The notes beneath the pieces are model-generated. The model had not been told where the DNA came from and did no database searches. It saw only the letters and a program-made list of their open reading frames with translations. A program made the translations under genes and the position numbers. From WHSW01 sp963722175 (lineage in GTDB: Bacteria; Actinomycetota; Thermoleophilia; Solirubrobacterales; 70-9), in NCBI GenBank assembly GCA_963722175.1, contig CAVRKA010000004.1:1054001-1118000 (forward strand): DNA of 64,000 nt. Direction: 5' to 3'. The stretch's first letter is position 1; each line of letters starts with the position of its first letter. Shown here one piece after another: positions 15,345 through 24,734 of the stretch.

Positions 15345-17021
15345 ATGGAGGCGGCGACGGCAGCCGGTCGTCGGGAGAGGCCGCGAGCCCTCGACGCGGC
15401 GACCATGTGCGAGGCCTTTCAGGCGACCGCTGCCGATCATCCCGATGTGGTCGCGATGAGGACGCCCGGCGGAGCGGTCGAGATGACCTACGGCGAGTAC
15501 GCGGCCCGCGTCCGGTCGGTCGCGGCCGGGCTCGCGGCGCTCGGAATCGAGCGCGGGGACACCGTCGGGATCATGCTTCTCAACCGGCCCGAGTTCAACA
15601 TCGTCGACGCGGCGGCGATGCACCTCGGAGCGACCCCGTTCTCGATCTACAACACGTCCTCGTCAGAGCAGGTCGCCTATCTGTTCGGCAACGCGGGCAA
15701 CCGGGTCGTGATCACCGAGCGCCAGTTCCTGCCCACGATCGAGGCCGCGGACGTCGAGGGTGTCGAGGATGTCGTCTGCATTGACGACGGGCTCGAGGAA
15801 CTCGAGTCGGCCGGCGACCCGTCGTTCGACTTCGAGGCGGCCTGGCGCGCGGTCGAACCCGGCGACCTGATCACGCTCTGTTACACGTCCGGTACCACGG
15901 GCCCGCCGAAGGGCGTCCAGCTCACCCACGCCAACCTGATCGCGGAGGCCCGGGGCGTCTACGACGCGATCGGCTATGAGCCGGGCGACACCACCGTGAG
16001 CTATCTGCCGCACGCCCACATGGCCGACCGCTTCACCGGCCACTACGGGCCGATGGTCTACGGCGAGACCGTGACCGTGGTTTCCGACCCGCGCGAGGTG
16101 GTGGCTGCGCTCCCCGAGGCCCGGCCGACGATGTGGGTCGCGGTCCCCCGGATCTGGGAGAAGCTCAAGGGGGCGCTCGAGGCGCAGGGGGTGACGGATC
16201 CGGCCGCGATGCCGGACGAGGCGCGTGCCGCGGTGCGCGCGAAGCTCGGCCTCGACCGGGTCCGGGTCTCGTTCGCGGGCGCGGCCCCGACGCCGATCGA
16301 GGTTCTGGAGTACTTCCGCGACCTCGGCCTGCCGATCACCGAGGTGTGGGGGATGTCGGAGCTGACCTGCGTGGCGACCAGCAACCCGCCGGGGGCCGAG
16401 CGGCTGGGCACCGTGGGCAAGCCGATTCCCGGCGTCGAGGTGCGGCTTGCCGAGGACGGCGAGCTCCTCGCCCGCGGGCCGATCCTGATGGCGGGATACC
16501 GCCACGACCCCGAGAAGACCGCCCAGGCGATCGATGCCGACGGCTGGCTGCACACGGGCGACGTCGCCGAGATCGACGACGAGGGGTTCGTCAAGATCGT
16601 CGACCGCAAGAAGGAGCTGATCATCAACGCCGCGGGCAAGAACATGTCCCCGGCCAACATCGAGGCGCGCCTGAAGACCTCGAGCCCGCTGATCGGCCAG
16701 GCGATCTGCATCGGCGACCGCCGCCCCTACAACACGGCGCTGATCGTCCTCGACCCCGACGTCGCCGCCGAGTGGGCGGCCGAGCGCGACCTCGACCCCT
16801 CACCGGCGTCGCTTGCCCGCGATCCGTCGGTGGTCGCGGAGGTCGAGCGCGGGGTCGAGGAGGCCAACGGCCACCTGAGCCGGGTGGAGCAGGTGAAGCG
16901 CTTCGAGGTGCTCGGCGTCGACTGGCTGCCAGGCGGCGACGAGCTCACGCCGACGATGAAGCTCAAGCGCAAGCCGATCGCCGCGAGGTACGCGGCCGAG
17001 ATCGAAGCGCTGTACGACTAG
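15345..17021 (+). CDS. Long-chain acyl-CoA synthetase (AMP-forming, FadD-like)
   Basis: A 558-residue ANL-superfamily enzyme. The P-loop-like motif ITLCYTSGTTGPPKGVQLTHANL, the A5 block EVWGMSELTC, the ATP/AMP block GWLHTGDVAEIDDEGFVKIVDRKKELIINAAGKN, and the C-terminal catalytic Lys in TPTMKLKRKPI are all present. It activates fatty acids to acyl-AMP and then acyl-CoA for degradation or lipid synthesis. Its stop overlaps the stop of the convergent aldehyde dehydrogenase gene by four bases (17018-17021). The thiolase, acyl-CoA dehydrogenase and MaoC genes elsewhere in the window fit the same metabolism. Confidence 0.92.
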   Translation: MEAATAAGRRERPRALDAATMCEAFQATAADHPDVVAMRTPGGAVEMTYGEYAARVRSVAAGLAALGIERGDTVGIMLLNRPEFNIVDAAAMHLGATPFSIYNTSSSEQVAYLFGNAGNRVVITERQFLPTIEAADVEGVEDVVCIDDGLEELESAGDPSFDFEAAWRAVEPGDLITLCYTSGTTGPPKGVQLTHANLIAEARGVYDAIGYEPGDTTVSYLPHAHMADRFTGHYGPMVYGETVTVVSDPREVVAALPEARPTMWVAVPRIWEKLKGALEAQGVTDPAAMPDEARAAVRAKLGLDRVRVSFAGAAPTPIEVLEYFRDLGLPITEVWGMSELTCVATSNPPGAERLGTVGKPIPGVEVRLAEDGELLARGPILMAGYRHDPEKTAQAIDADGWLHTGDVAEIDDEGFVKIVDRKKELIINAAGKNMSPANIEARLKTSSPLIGQAICIGDRRPYNTALIVLDPDVAAEWAAERDLDPSPASLARDPSVVAEVERGVEEANGHLSRVEQVKRFEVLGVDWLPGGDELTPTMKLKRKPIAARYAAEIEALYD

Positions 17022-18607
17022 CGCTTGCCGAGTCCCAGGCGGTTCTTGAGGCCGCGGGCGTTCAGGAACGTGTAGATCCGCCGGACGAAGCCCCGCTTGC
17101 GGGCGCTGTAGGGGAACCACACCGGTTCCGACTTCGACGTCGGCAGGCGCGGGATCGTCACCGCTTCGGTGTGGCAGAAGCGGCGGATCCCCTGGGTGCC
17201 ATGGCGGACGCCGATCCCCGAGTTCTTCCAGCCGCCCATCGGCAGGCCGAGGACGTTGTAGTTGACGAGCACGTCGTTGACGTTGCAGTGCCCGGCCTCG
17301 ATCCGGCGGGCGATCCGCTCGCCCTCGTCAACGTCGCCGGCGAACACCGAGGAGCCGAGCCCGTAGGTGGTGTCGTTGGCGAGCTCGATCGCCTGCTCGA
17401 CGTCGCGCACCTTCATCACCGGGATCACGGGGCCGAACGTCTCCTCACGCATCACCTTCATCGAGTGGTCGACGTCGGCGATCACGGTCGGCTCGTACCA
17501 GTCGCCGGCTTCCTCCTTGCGCTTGCCGCCGGTGAGGATGCGGGCGCCCGCTGCGCGCGCGTCCTCGACCTGGTCGGAGACGATGTCCACCTGAGCCGGG
17601 GAGGTCATCGCACCGACCTCCGCCGTGTAGGTGTCGCCGTCGGCGCCCTGGCGCAAGGTCTTCACCTTCTCGGTCAGCTGGGCGACGAACTCGTCGTAGA
17701 TCGGTTCCTCGACGTAGACGCGCTCGATCGAGATGCAGATCTGGCCGGTGTTCAAGAGCCCGCCCCAGGCGGTCGCGTTGACCGCGCGCTCGAGGTCGGC
17801 GTCGCGGGTGACGATCATCGGGTCCTTGCCGCCGAGCTCGAGGCTGACCGGGGTCAGGGTCTCGGCGGCGCGCTTCATCACGATCTTGCCGGTCTTCTCC
17901 GAGCCGGTGAACTGCATGTAGTCCGATTCGTCGATCAGGGCGCCGCCGGTCTCCGCGGTCCCGTTGACCACGGCGAGCACGTCCGGGGCTCCGACGTCCT
18001 CGCGCCAGGCGCGGACCATCTCGACCACCGTCAGGGGGGTGATCTCCGACGGCTTGATCACGACCGCGTTGCCGGCCAGCAGCGCCGGGATCGCGTCGCC
18101 GATCGAGAGGATCACCGGGAAGTTCCAGGGGCTGATCATCCCGACGACCCCGAACGGCCGGTAGACGATCTTCGCCCGCTTCGCCTTCAGCAACGGGTTG
18201 TGCGGGGAGATGATCTCGTCGGCGAGGAACTTCGGTCCCTGGTCGCACCAGAAGTTGATCGCGTCGAGGACGTAGAAGGCCTCGAGTGCGGCGTCGGCGC
18301 GGACCTTGCCGGTCTCCTCCTGCATGAGGTCGTCGATCCGGTCCTGGTTGGCGAGCACCCAGTCGCGCAGGTTCTCGAGCCAGCGCTTGCGGCCGGCGAA
18401 CCCGATCGCCTCCCAGGCGGGCTGCGCGGCGCGCACGCGGGCGACCGTCGCGGCGACCGAGGCGGGCGAGTCGATCGGGACCTCCCGGATCACCGAGCCG
18501 TCGATCGGCCGGTGAACGGCAAACGTCGCGGCCTGCTGCGCCTCTTCGGCCGGGGCGCCGTTGCCGGCCACCGCCGTGCCCGTCTCCGGCTGCGTCGCGG
18601 ACTCCAT
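17018..18607 (-). CDS. NAD(P)-dependent aldehyde dehydrogenase, succinate-semialdehyde dehydrogenase-like
   Basis: A 529-residue enzyme of the ALDH superfamily. The Rossmann segment VVGMISPWNFPVILSIGDAIPALLAGN, the general-base Glu in SLELGGKDPMI and the catalytic Cys in NTGQICISIERVYV are all present, as is ETFGPVIPVMKV. The overall look, including the C-terminal extension ending RGLKNRLGLGKR, resembles actinobacterial GabD2-type enzymes. The exact aldehyde substrate cannot be read from sequence. The start is the ATG at 18607, with GGAGGAG about 6 bp upstream. Confidence 0.9.
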   Translation of the reverse strand: MESATQPETGTAVAGNGAPAEEAQQAATFAVHRPIDGSVIREVPIDSPASVAATVARVRAAQPAWEAIGFAGRKRWLENLRDWVLANQDRIDDLMQEETGKVRADAALEAFYVLDAINFWCDQGPKFLADEIISPHNPLLKAKRAKIVYRPFGVVGMISPWNFPVILSIGDAIPALLAGNAVVIKPSEITPLTVVEMVRAWREDVGAPDVLAVVNGTAETGGALIDESDYMQFTGSEKTGKIVMKRAAETLTPVSLELGGKDPMIVTRDADLERAVNATAWGGLLNTGQICISIERVYVEEPIYDEFVAQLTEKVKTLRQGADGDTYTAEVGAMTSPAQVDIVSDQVEDARAAGARILTGGKRKEEAGDWYEPTVIADVDHSMKVMREETFGPVIPVMKVRDVEQAIELANDTTYGLGSSVFAGDVDEGERIARRIEAGHCNVNDVLVNYNVLGLPMGGWKNSGIGVRHGTQGIRRFCHTEAVTIPRLPTSKSEPVWFPYSARKRGFVRRIYTFLNARGLKNRLGLGKR

Positions 18608-18664
18608 GCTCTCTCCTCCTAGGTCGCCGAGGTGATCAGCCCCGGAGACTACTCCGACCGCGCC

Positions 18665-19852
18665 CTATCCCTGAACCAGCTTGTAGACGGGCCCGCTGTG
18701 CGAGACGACGTAGATCTGGCCTCCCTTGCCCTCGCCGAACGAGCTCGTGGCTCCGGGCGACGGGATCAGCCCGGTGGACGAATCGCTCGGGCCGGGGTTG
18801 TCGGGGTCGAAGGAGCGGATCACGCTGTTGCAGTAGTCGCTGTAGAGGTAGCGCCCCTCGAGCGCCGGCAGCGAGGGGTCGCGGACCACGTAGCCGCCGA
18901 TCAGCGAGCAGTTGCCGGTCCCGTTCGCGGACGAGACCTCGAAGATGGGCGGGTGGTAGTTGGGTGGGGCCCCGCCGCCCTCGTACGGGTGGTTGCCCTC
19001 GAAGATGTCCCAGCCGAAGTTCGCGCCGCGCAGCCCCTGCTTGCTCGCGCGGTCGATCTCCTCCCAGTTCTCCTGGCCGACGTCGCCGATGTAGATGTCG
19101 TCGGTCTGGCTGTCGAACGAGAACCGGAAGGGGTTGCGAAGGCCGAGCGCGTAGACCTCGTCCTTGCCGCCGCCGCTCCGGAACGGGTTCGATTTCGGGG
19201 TTGAGTAGCCGCCGTTCTTGCGCGGGTCGATTCGCAGCAGCTTGCCCAGCAAGCTGTTGCGGTTCTGAGCGTTGCCCTCCGGGTCGCCGCCGCTGCCGCC
19301 GTCTCCGGTCCCGAGGTAGAGGTGGCCGCCGGGGCCGAATTGGAGCTGGCCGCCGTTGTGGTTCGTGTTGATCGGATGCGAGATCACGATCACCTTCTCG
19401 CGCGAGCGCTCCTTCGCCTTGGTCGGGTTGCCTCCGGAGCGCCGGAAGCCGTCGACCTCGATGTTGCCGGCGCGATTGACGTAGTAGACGTAGAAGCGCC
19501 GGTTGCGCGCGTAGCCGGGGTCGAAGGCGATCGAGAGCAGGCCCTGCTCACCGCCGTACAGGACCCTGTTGCGGATGTCGAGGAAGTTGCCCTTCACGGT
19601 CTTCCCGTTCCGCAGCACCCTGATCCTCCCCGGCTGCTCGACCACGAAGAGCAGCTTCGAGGAGCCCGGCGCGTCGTCGACGTAAACCGGGAAGTTGAAG
19701 CCCCCGCCGATCCGGGTCAGCTTCAAGTCCCCTCCGCCCTGCGCGGCGGCGGACCGGCCGTGAACCGCGATCAACGCGATCAGCAACGCCGCGGCCCCCG
19801 CGGCGCGAAGCCCCCTGCCAGAGCTGCCCGCCATGAAATACAGGTTAGCCAT
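18665..19852 (-). CDS. Exported PQQ-dependent sugar dehydrogenase (GSDH family), downstream paralogue
   Basis: 395 residues with an N-terminal signal region, then a six-bladed beta-propeller of the glucose/sorbosone dehydrogenase family. Typical motifs are FPVYVDDAPGSSKLLFVVEQ, LYGGEQGLLSIAFDPGYARN, HNGGQLQFGPGGHLYLGTGDGG and IYIGDVGQENWEEID (PQQ/calcium-binding loops). It probably oxidises an aldose outside the membrane, although many members have unknown substrates. The ATG at 19852 overlaps the stop of the upstream paralogue by 8 nt, suggesting translational coupling. An internal ATG at 19834 is the alternative start. Confidence 0.87.
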   Translation of the reverse strand: MANLYFMAGSSGRGLRAAGAAALLIALIAVHGRSAAAQGGGDLKLTRIGGGFNFPVYVDDAPGSSKLLFVVEQPGRIRVLRNGKTVKGNFLDIRNRVLYGGEQGLLSIAFDPGYARNRRFYVYYVNRAGNIEVDGFRRSGGNPTKAKERSREKVIVISHPINTNHNGGQLQFGPGGHLYLGTGDGGSGGDPEGNAQNRNSLLGKLLRIDPRKNGGYSTPKSNPFRSGGGKDEVYALGLRNPFRFSFDSQTDDIYIGDVGQENWEEIDRASKQGLRGANFGWDIFEGNHPYEGGGAPPNYHPPIFEVSSANGTGNCSLIGGYVVRDPSLPALEGRYLYSDYCNSVIRSFDPDNPGPSDSSTGLIPSPGATSSFGEGKGGQIYVVSHSGPVYKLVQG

Positions 19853-21035
19853 CGGCGACCAGCCGGTAAACGGGTCCGGCGAGCGAGACCACGTACAGAT
19901 GGCCCGCCAGATCCTCGCCGAACGAGCTCAGCTGGTCGACCCGGAGCCCGAGGGGGTGGTCGTCGCGCGCCGGCCGCCCCGGCTCGGCGGTGAAGCTGTG
20001 CAGGTCGCCCTCGCAGAAGTCCCCGTACAGGTAGCGGCCGTAGAGCGAGGCGAGCTTCGGGTCGCGGACCACGTAGCCGCCGGTCACCGAGCAGCCGCGG
20101 TCGCGGCCGTACTCGTAGACGGGCGGGATCGCGCCGGGGGCCCTCTGGTCGGCGTTGAAGAGGCCGGTGCCCTCGAACCTCGACCAGCCGAAGTTGAGGT
20201 CGGAGGCCGGGGCGCGGAACTGCTTCGCGGTCACCGCGTCGATCTCCTCGAGCGCGTCCTGCCCGACGTCGCCGATCCACAGGTTCCCGTTCGCGCGGTC
20301 GAACGTGAACCGCCATGGGTTGCGAAGGCCGAGCGCAGCGACCTCGTAGCCGCCGGCCCTGCCGGTGTCGATCCGCAGCAGCTTGCCGAGCGGGCTGTCC
20401 GGATTCTGGGCGGTGCGCTCCGGGTCGCCGGCGCCGCCGCCGTCGCCGGTCCCGGCGTAGAGGCTGCCGTCGGGGCCGAACAGCAGCAGGCCGCCGTTGT
20501 GGTTCTCGGCGAAGTCGTCGATTGCGACCAGCTCGCGGGCGCTGGCCGGGTCGGCGACCGCCGGGTCGTCGGCCGAGCGCCGGTACTCGACGATCCGCTC
20601 GTCACCGGCCGTGTCGGTGTAATAGACGTAGAGCAGCCCGGACTTCTCGTACGCCGGATCGAAGGCGACCGAGAGCAGTCCCTGCTCGCCTCCGCAGGTG
20701 ACCAGCTCGCCGATGTCGAGGAAGACGCCGGGCTCGCCGCCGCTCGGCGACAGCCGCTTGATCCGCCCGCATTGCTCGACGACGTAGAGCCTGCCGTCGC
20801 CCGGGGCCTCGGTGATGTAGACCGGCTGCTCGAACTCGCCGATCCCCTCGAGGCGCACCCCGCCCTGGCCGTCACCGACCTGCGGACGCCCCCCTTCGCG
20901 CTCCTTGGTCGTCGACGGCGGCCCGCCGTCGCCGTTTGCGATCGTGGTCACGTCGCCGCCGTCGCCGCCGCAGCCGAGCACTCCGGCCGCCAGCCAGAGT
21001 GTCGTCAGCCAGGCTGTGATCCGCCGCACCGGCAC
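19845..21035 (-). CDS. Lipoprotein PQQ-dependent sugar dehydrogenase (GSDH family), upstream paralogue
   Basis: 396 residues. The signal peptide ends in the lipobox LAAGVLGC, predicting a membrane-anchored lipoprotein, unlike its soluble-looking downstream paralogue. The propeller motifs are QPVYITEAPGDGRLYVVEQ, TCGGEQGLLSVAFDPAYEKS, NHNGGLLLFGPDGSLYAGTGDGG and LWIGDVGQDALEEID. Tandem duplication followed by a change of anchoring mode is the simplest reading. The two genes overlap and are presumably one transcript. Confidence 0.87.
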   Translation of the reverse strand: MPVRRITAWLTTLWLAAGVLGCGGDGGDVTTIANGDGGPPSTTKEREGGRPQVGDGQGGVRLEGIGEFEQPVYITEAPGDGRLYVVEQCGRIKRLSPSGGEPGVFLDIGELVTCGGEQGLLSVAFDPAYEKSGLLYVYYTDTAGDERIVEYRRSADDPAVADPASARELVAIDDFAENHNGGLLLFGPDGSLYAGTGDGGGAGDPERTAQNPDSPLGKLLRIDTGRAGGYEVAALGLRNPWRFTFDRANGNLWIGDVGQDALEEIDAVTAKQFRAPASDLNFGWSRFEGTGLFNADQRAPGAIPPVYEYGRDRGCSVTGGYVVRDPKLASLYGRYLYGDFCEGDLHSFTAEPGRPARDDHPLGLRVDQLSSFGEDLAGHLYVVSLAGPVYRLVADG

Positions 21036-21080
21036 CCTCCGGCACGGTAGCGATCCGGCTCCGCGGACTGGCTCCGCGGA

Positions 21081-21752
21081 CTAGGGGTTCTCGATCTCGA
21101 CTTCGCCGTTGGCGCCGACCGTGGCGCGCGCGGGCTTGTCCGTGATCGTGACCACGAACTCGCCCTCGACCGGGCTCCCGTCCTCGGCAACGGCCTTGGC
21201 CTTGCCGTTCAGCCCTGCCGCGAGCTCGTAGTGCAACGTGTAGGTGCCGGCCTGGACCGGGGTCACCTGCCAGACGATGTCCTTGCTGTCGCCCGGGTCG
21301 AGCGGCCCGAACGCGAAGGTGTCGGTCTGCGCGACGTCGGCGCCCGCGGGCGGCGCGTCCTCGAGGTCCGCGCTGCTTTCGTCCGAGCTCGACGCCAGCT
21401 TCGGGAACCCGTTCTCGAGGATCCACACCGGCCGGTTGGGATCGGACAGGCCGGGCTGGTCGGAGGCGATCGAGAACGATCCACCGCCCTTCTCGTCACC
21501 GGTCCAGACCGTCACCGCGAGGTTGGGCACCTGCTCGCTCCCCGTGTTCTCGATCTCGAGCCGCAGGTCGCTGGTCTGCGCGAGCCGCTGGTCGGTCGGG
21601 AACTTCGCCGCGTTGACGGCGACCGCAAAGTCGCCGGAGGGCTCGTCGGCGTCCTGGCGCTCCTTGTCGTCGCCGCACGCCGCGAGCGCCAGCGAGAGCG
21701 CCGCCACGATGCCCAGCGCGCAGGCGCGAGCCGACCCCCTTCGGGAGGTCAT
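21081..21752 (-). CDS. Predicted lipoprotein with CARDB/DUF11-like beta-sandwich
   Basis: 223 residues with a lipobox (SLALAAC). The mature domain contains LRLEIENTGSEQVPNLAVTVW and later FGPLDPGDSKDIVWQVTPVQAGTY, patterns typical of immunoglobulin-like CARDB/DUF11 domains that bind or display other cell-surface molecules. The ATG is complementary to 21750-21752. It is upstream of and on the same strand as the sugar dehydrogenases. Its specific role is unknown. Confidence 0.65.
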   Translation of the reverse strand: MTSRRGSARACALGIVAALSLALAACGDDKERQDADEPSGDFAVAVNAAKFPTDQRLAQTSDLRLEIENTGSEQVPNLAVTVWTGDEKGGGSFSIASDQPGLSDPNRPVWILENGFPKLASSSDESSADLEDAPPAGADVAQTDTFAFGPLDPGDSKDIVWQVTPVQAGTYTLHYELAAGLNGKAKAVAEDGSPVEGEFVVTITDKPARATVGANGEVEIENP

Positions 21753-21957
21753 CGGCCGACGATCGCTTTTGGCGGTCTCCTCCCCCAAAGCGCGGGGAAC
21801 ATACCACCGCACGCCGCTGCGCTCGCCGGATCCGATTCGGCCGCCTGGCCAGTTCGCTCCGATTGGGCGGGCGACGGTTGTGGGTGGCGCGTGCCGATTC
21901 CATCGAATATTGTTTTCCCCCTGGCAGCGGGCTGACGCCTGCGTGCCGGAGGAGACA

Positions 21958-22764
21958 ATGGTCAGATCAGTCGCTGACAGGGCATTCCTGCCCGCCAAGA
22001 GCCTGTTCGAGCAGGTCGGGAACATGATGATCCTGACCGGCAAAACGATCACGGCCACGGTCAGGCCCCCCTTCCCCTACGGGGGCGAGTTCATCGGCCA
22101 GTTCCTGTTCGCGCTCCAGCTCTGCTGGTTCCCGATGATGATCTCGACGATCGCCTTCGGCTTCGGCGCTCCGGGCCTGCAGGCCGCCAACTTCCTCAGC
22201 CTCTTCGGCGCCCTCGACCGCCTCGGCGGCTTCTTCATCTTGGCCTCGGTGCGCGAGTTCGCACCGTTCGTGACCGCGGTCGTCGTCGCCGGGGTCGCCG
22301 GGACCGCGATCACCGCCGACCTCGGGGCGCGAAAGATCCGCGAGGAGCTCGACGCGCTGCAGGTGCTCGGCGTCGATCCGATCAAGAACCTCGTCGTTCC
22401 CCGCTTCCTCGCCCTGATGCTGATCACCGGGCTGATGGACATCTACGCGCTCCTGTTCGGGATCACCGGCGGGATCTTCGCCGAGCTCGCCTACGGCCAG
22501 CCGCTCGGGGGCTTCTTCGCCACCCTCTTCAACAACGCCTCGGTCACCGACCTCTGGGGATCGATCCTCAAGTGCACGATGTTCGGGGCGATCATCGCGA
22601 TCGTCTGCTGTTACAAAGGGATGAATGCGTCCGGAGGCGCCGAGGGGGTGGGACGCGCGGTCAACGAGGCTGTCGTGATCGCCTTCTTGGGGGTGTTCGC
22701 GTTCAACTACGTGTTCACCCAAACGCTGCTCGCGACCCATCCGGAAATCAGCGTCATCAAATGA
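21958..22764 (+). CDS. MlaE/YrbE-family ABC lipid-transport permease, first of pair
   Basis: 268 residues with five or six membrane helices and the MlaE family signature FVTAVVVAGVAGTAITADLGARKIREELDALQVLGVDPIKNLVVPR. GGAGGA precedes the ATG at 21958. Permeases of this family form the membrane part of lipid importers (Mla in Gram-negatives, Mce systems in actinobacteria, where they are called YrbEA and YrbEB). A second permease and the matching ATPase follow in the same direction, so this is a complete permease/ATPase core. Confidence 0.92.
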   Translation: MVRSVADRAFLPAKSLFEQVGNMMILTGKTITATVRPPFPYGGEFIGQFLFALQLCWFPMMISTIAFGFGAPGLQAANFLSLFGALDRLGGFFILASVREFAPFVTAVVVAGVAGTAITADLGARKIREELDALQVLGVDPIKNLVVPRFLALMLITGLMDIYALLFGITGGIFAELAYGQPLGGFFATLFNNASVTDLWGSILKCTMFGAIIAIVCCYKGMNASGGAEGVGRAVNEAVVIAFLGVFAFNYVFTQTLLATHPEISVIK

Positions 22765-22790
22765 CCCGGAGCTCCTGCCACCGAGAGACA

Positions 22791-22880
22791 CCCGGCACGC
22801 CCGGACGCGGGAGCAGCATCAAATGTCCGAGGCGAAGCCGAGGGCCAGTTGCTCCGTGCGAGAGCGGAGGACGTGGCCGG
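22791..22880. repeat. GAA-capped palindromic element, interrupted copy between the yrbE genes
   Basis: The left half (CCCGGCACG + CCCGGACGCG, 22791-22809) and right half (CGGAGGA + CGTGGCCGG, 22865-22880) of the element are separated by about 55 bp in place of the short loop. That insert can itself fold: GGAGCA (22810-22815) pairs with TGCTCC (22850-22855), and it contains a second type B-like core, GAGGCGAAGCCGAGG (22829-22843). This looks like an element nested inside, or expanded from, another. It fills most of the 130-bp gap. Confidence 0.55.
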
Positions 22881-22894
22881 AGGTGTGAGCTCTG

Positions 22895-23692
22895 ATGCCC
22901 GGCTGGATGGCAGTCCCGCGCGATTGGCTGGGAAGCCTCGGCGACATCGCCCGCTTCTCCGGCCGGGTGATGGGGATCGTCTACTCGGGGCGGGTCTTCC
23001 GCTTCTTCGGCGAGGCGCTGCGCCAGGCCGGGATCCTGATCCTCGGCTCGACGATCGTGATCTGGGGCCTGGTCTTCATCCTGGGGTTGCAGTGCGGGAT
23101 CGAGGGCGCCTACTTCAACCGCTCGGTCGGCGCCCCCGCCTACGCCGGCGTCTTTGCCGCCTGGTGTGACCTGCGCGAGGTGATCCCCTACGCCTTCGGC
23201 TACATGATGTCGGCGAAGGTCGGGACCGGGATCGTCGCCGAGCTCGGCGCGATGCGGATCTCCGACGAGGTCGACGCGCTCGAGGTGATGGGCGTCAACC
23301 CGATGATCTTCCTCTGCGCGACGCGGCTCTTGGGCGCCTGGCTGACGCTGCCATTCATGTATCTGGCGGCGATCGGGGTCGGCTACCTGGCCTCCTACCT
23401 GGCGGTCGTCGAGCAGATCGGCGAGGTCTCCTCGGGCGGCTACTTCCTGATCTTCTGGATGTTCCAGAACCCGCCCGACCTCTTATTTTCCCTGATCAAG
23501 GCGATGTTCATGGCGACGGCGATCGTGCTGGTCGGCTGCTACTACGGCTACACCGCCTCGGGCGGGCCGGTCGGCGTGGGCACGGCGACCGCGAAGTCGA
23601 TGGTCTTGAACATCGTCCTGGTGCACATCATCGGGATGATGGGAACCCTGGTGTTCTGGGGTGCGAATCCACGCGCGCCAATTGGCGGCTGA
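22895..23692 (+). CDS. MlaE/YrbE-family ABC lipid-transport permease, second of pair
   Basis: 265 residues and multi-pass. The family motif here reads SAKVGTGIVAELGAMRISDEVDALEVMGVNPMIFL, with the final conserved YGYTASGGPVGVGTATAKSMV matching YrbEB proteins. The start is the ATG at 22895. Together with the first permease it should form the heteromeric or paired transmembrane unit driven by the ATPase encoded 19 bp downstream. Confidence 0.92.
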   Translation: MPGWMAVPRDWLGSLGDIARFSGRVMGIVYSGRVFRFFGEALRQAGILILGSTIVIWGLVFILGLQCGIEGAYFNRSVGAPAYAGVFAAWCDLREVIPYAFGYMMSAKVGTGIVAELGAMRISDEVDALEVMGVNPMIFLCATRLLGAWLTLPFMYLAAIGVGYLASYLAVVEQIGEVSSGGYFLIFWMFQNPPDLLFSLIKAMFMATAIVLVGCYYGYTASGGPVGVGTATAKSMVLNIVLVHIIGMMGTLVFWGANPRAPIGG

Positions 23693-23711
23693 CGAGATAA
23701 GGAAGGGGCCG

Positions 23712-24728
23712 ATGGCTGACGAACGACAGGATGTAGACGACGCGGGGACCGACGAGACGGTCGCCGAGGAGCAGCCGGAGGACCGCCAACTCTCCCAGGA
23801 GCAGGAGTTCGGGCGCTTCGCCGACGAGACGGACACCGGCGAGGCCGCCGACGATTACGAGGAGCCGGCGCCGGAGCTCGGCGACCTGCACAAGGACTAC
23901 TCGATCCCGGGCGTCGATCCCAGGGAGACCAACCCCTACCGCTGGCACACGGGCGAGAAGCGCGACCACGGCGGCGAGGACGCGATCGAGGTGATCGACG
24001 TCGTCAAGCAGTTCGGGCGCACCCGGATCCTCAACGGCCTCAATCTCGGGCTCCCGGACGATCAGATCTCGATGGTGCTCGGCCCGTCAGGGACCGGCAA
24101 GAGCGTGCTGATCAAGCACATCGTCGGGCTTCTCTATCCGGACTCGGGCGACCTGCTCGTCCACGGCGAGTCGGTGCCGAACATGTCCGACGACGAGCTG
24201 TTCGAGATGCGCAAGAAGTTCGGGCTGCTGTTCCAGGACGGGGCGCTGTTCGGGTCGATGAACATCTTCGACAACGTCGCCTTCCCGCTCCGCCAGCACA
24301 CCGACAAGTCAGAGGACGAGATCGGGGAGATCGTCAACCGCCGCCTCAACGAGGTGGGCCTCTCCGAGGCGCTCGAGAAGATGCCGAACGAGCTCTCCGG
24401 CGGGATGCGCAAGCGCGCCGGCTTCGCCCGGGCGCTGGTGCTCGACCCGGCGATCGTCATGTTCGACGAGCCCGACTCCGGCCTCGACCCGGTGCGCACG
24501 GCGCTGCTCTGCGAGCTGATCCGCGAGATCCACGAGGAAAACGGCGGCTGCTATCTGGTGATCAGCCACGACCTCGGCACGGCGCGGCGGATCGCCGACT
24601 TCATCGCCGTGCTCTGGAAGGGCAAGATCGTTGAGTCGGGCCCCTCCGACGAGCTCTTCAACTCCGACAACGAGTTCGTCTCGCAATTCCTCAACGCCGA
24701 GACGGCTGGCCCACTGTCAATGGACTAG
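23712..24728 (+). CDS. Mce/Mla-type ABC transporter ATPase (MceG/MlaF-like) with acidic N-terminal extension
   Basis: 338 residues from the ATG at 23712, which has GGAAGGGG 6 nt upstream. The first ~90 residues are acidic and poorly structured (rich in D/E). The ATPase follows: Walker A GPSGTGKS, Q-loop LLFQDGALFGSMNIFDNVAFPL, signature LSGGMRKR, Walker B IVMFDEPDSGLDP and H-loop ISHDLGTA. The segment DGALFGSM is characteristic of MlaF/MceG ATPases. It energises the two adjacent permeases. No mce (MCE-domain) substrate-binding gene is visible nearby. Confidence 0.92.
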   Translation: MADERQDVDDAGTDETVAEEQPEDRQLSQEQEFGRFADETDTGEAADDYEEPAPELGDLHKDYSIPGVDPRETNPYRWHTGEKRDHGGEDAIEVIDVVKQFGRTRILNGLNLGLPDDQISMVLGPSGTGKSVLIKHIVGLLYPDSGDLLVHGESVPNMSDDELFEMRKKFGLLFQDGALFGSMNIFDNVAFPLRQHTDKSEDEIGEIVNRRLNEVGLSEALEKMPNELSGGMRKRAGFARALVLDPAIVMFDEPDSGLDPVRTALLCELIREIHEENGGCYLVISHDLGTARRIADFIAVLWKGKIVESGPSDELFNSDNEFVSQFLNAETAGPLSMD

Positions 24729-24734
24729 GGCGCC

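Noticed and set aside
21046..21083. Direct repeat GGCTCCGCGGACT at the lipoprotein gene end
   Set aside because: Only two 13-bp units and no structure or second locus; treated as chance or local slippage.
22823..22888. A possible 21-residue peptide beginning MSEAKPRASC between the yrbE genes
   Set aside because: It lies inside the nested palindromic element, has no ribosome-binding site and reads through hairpin stems.
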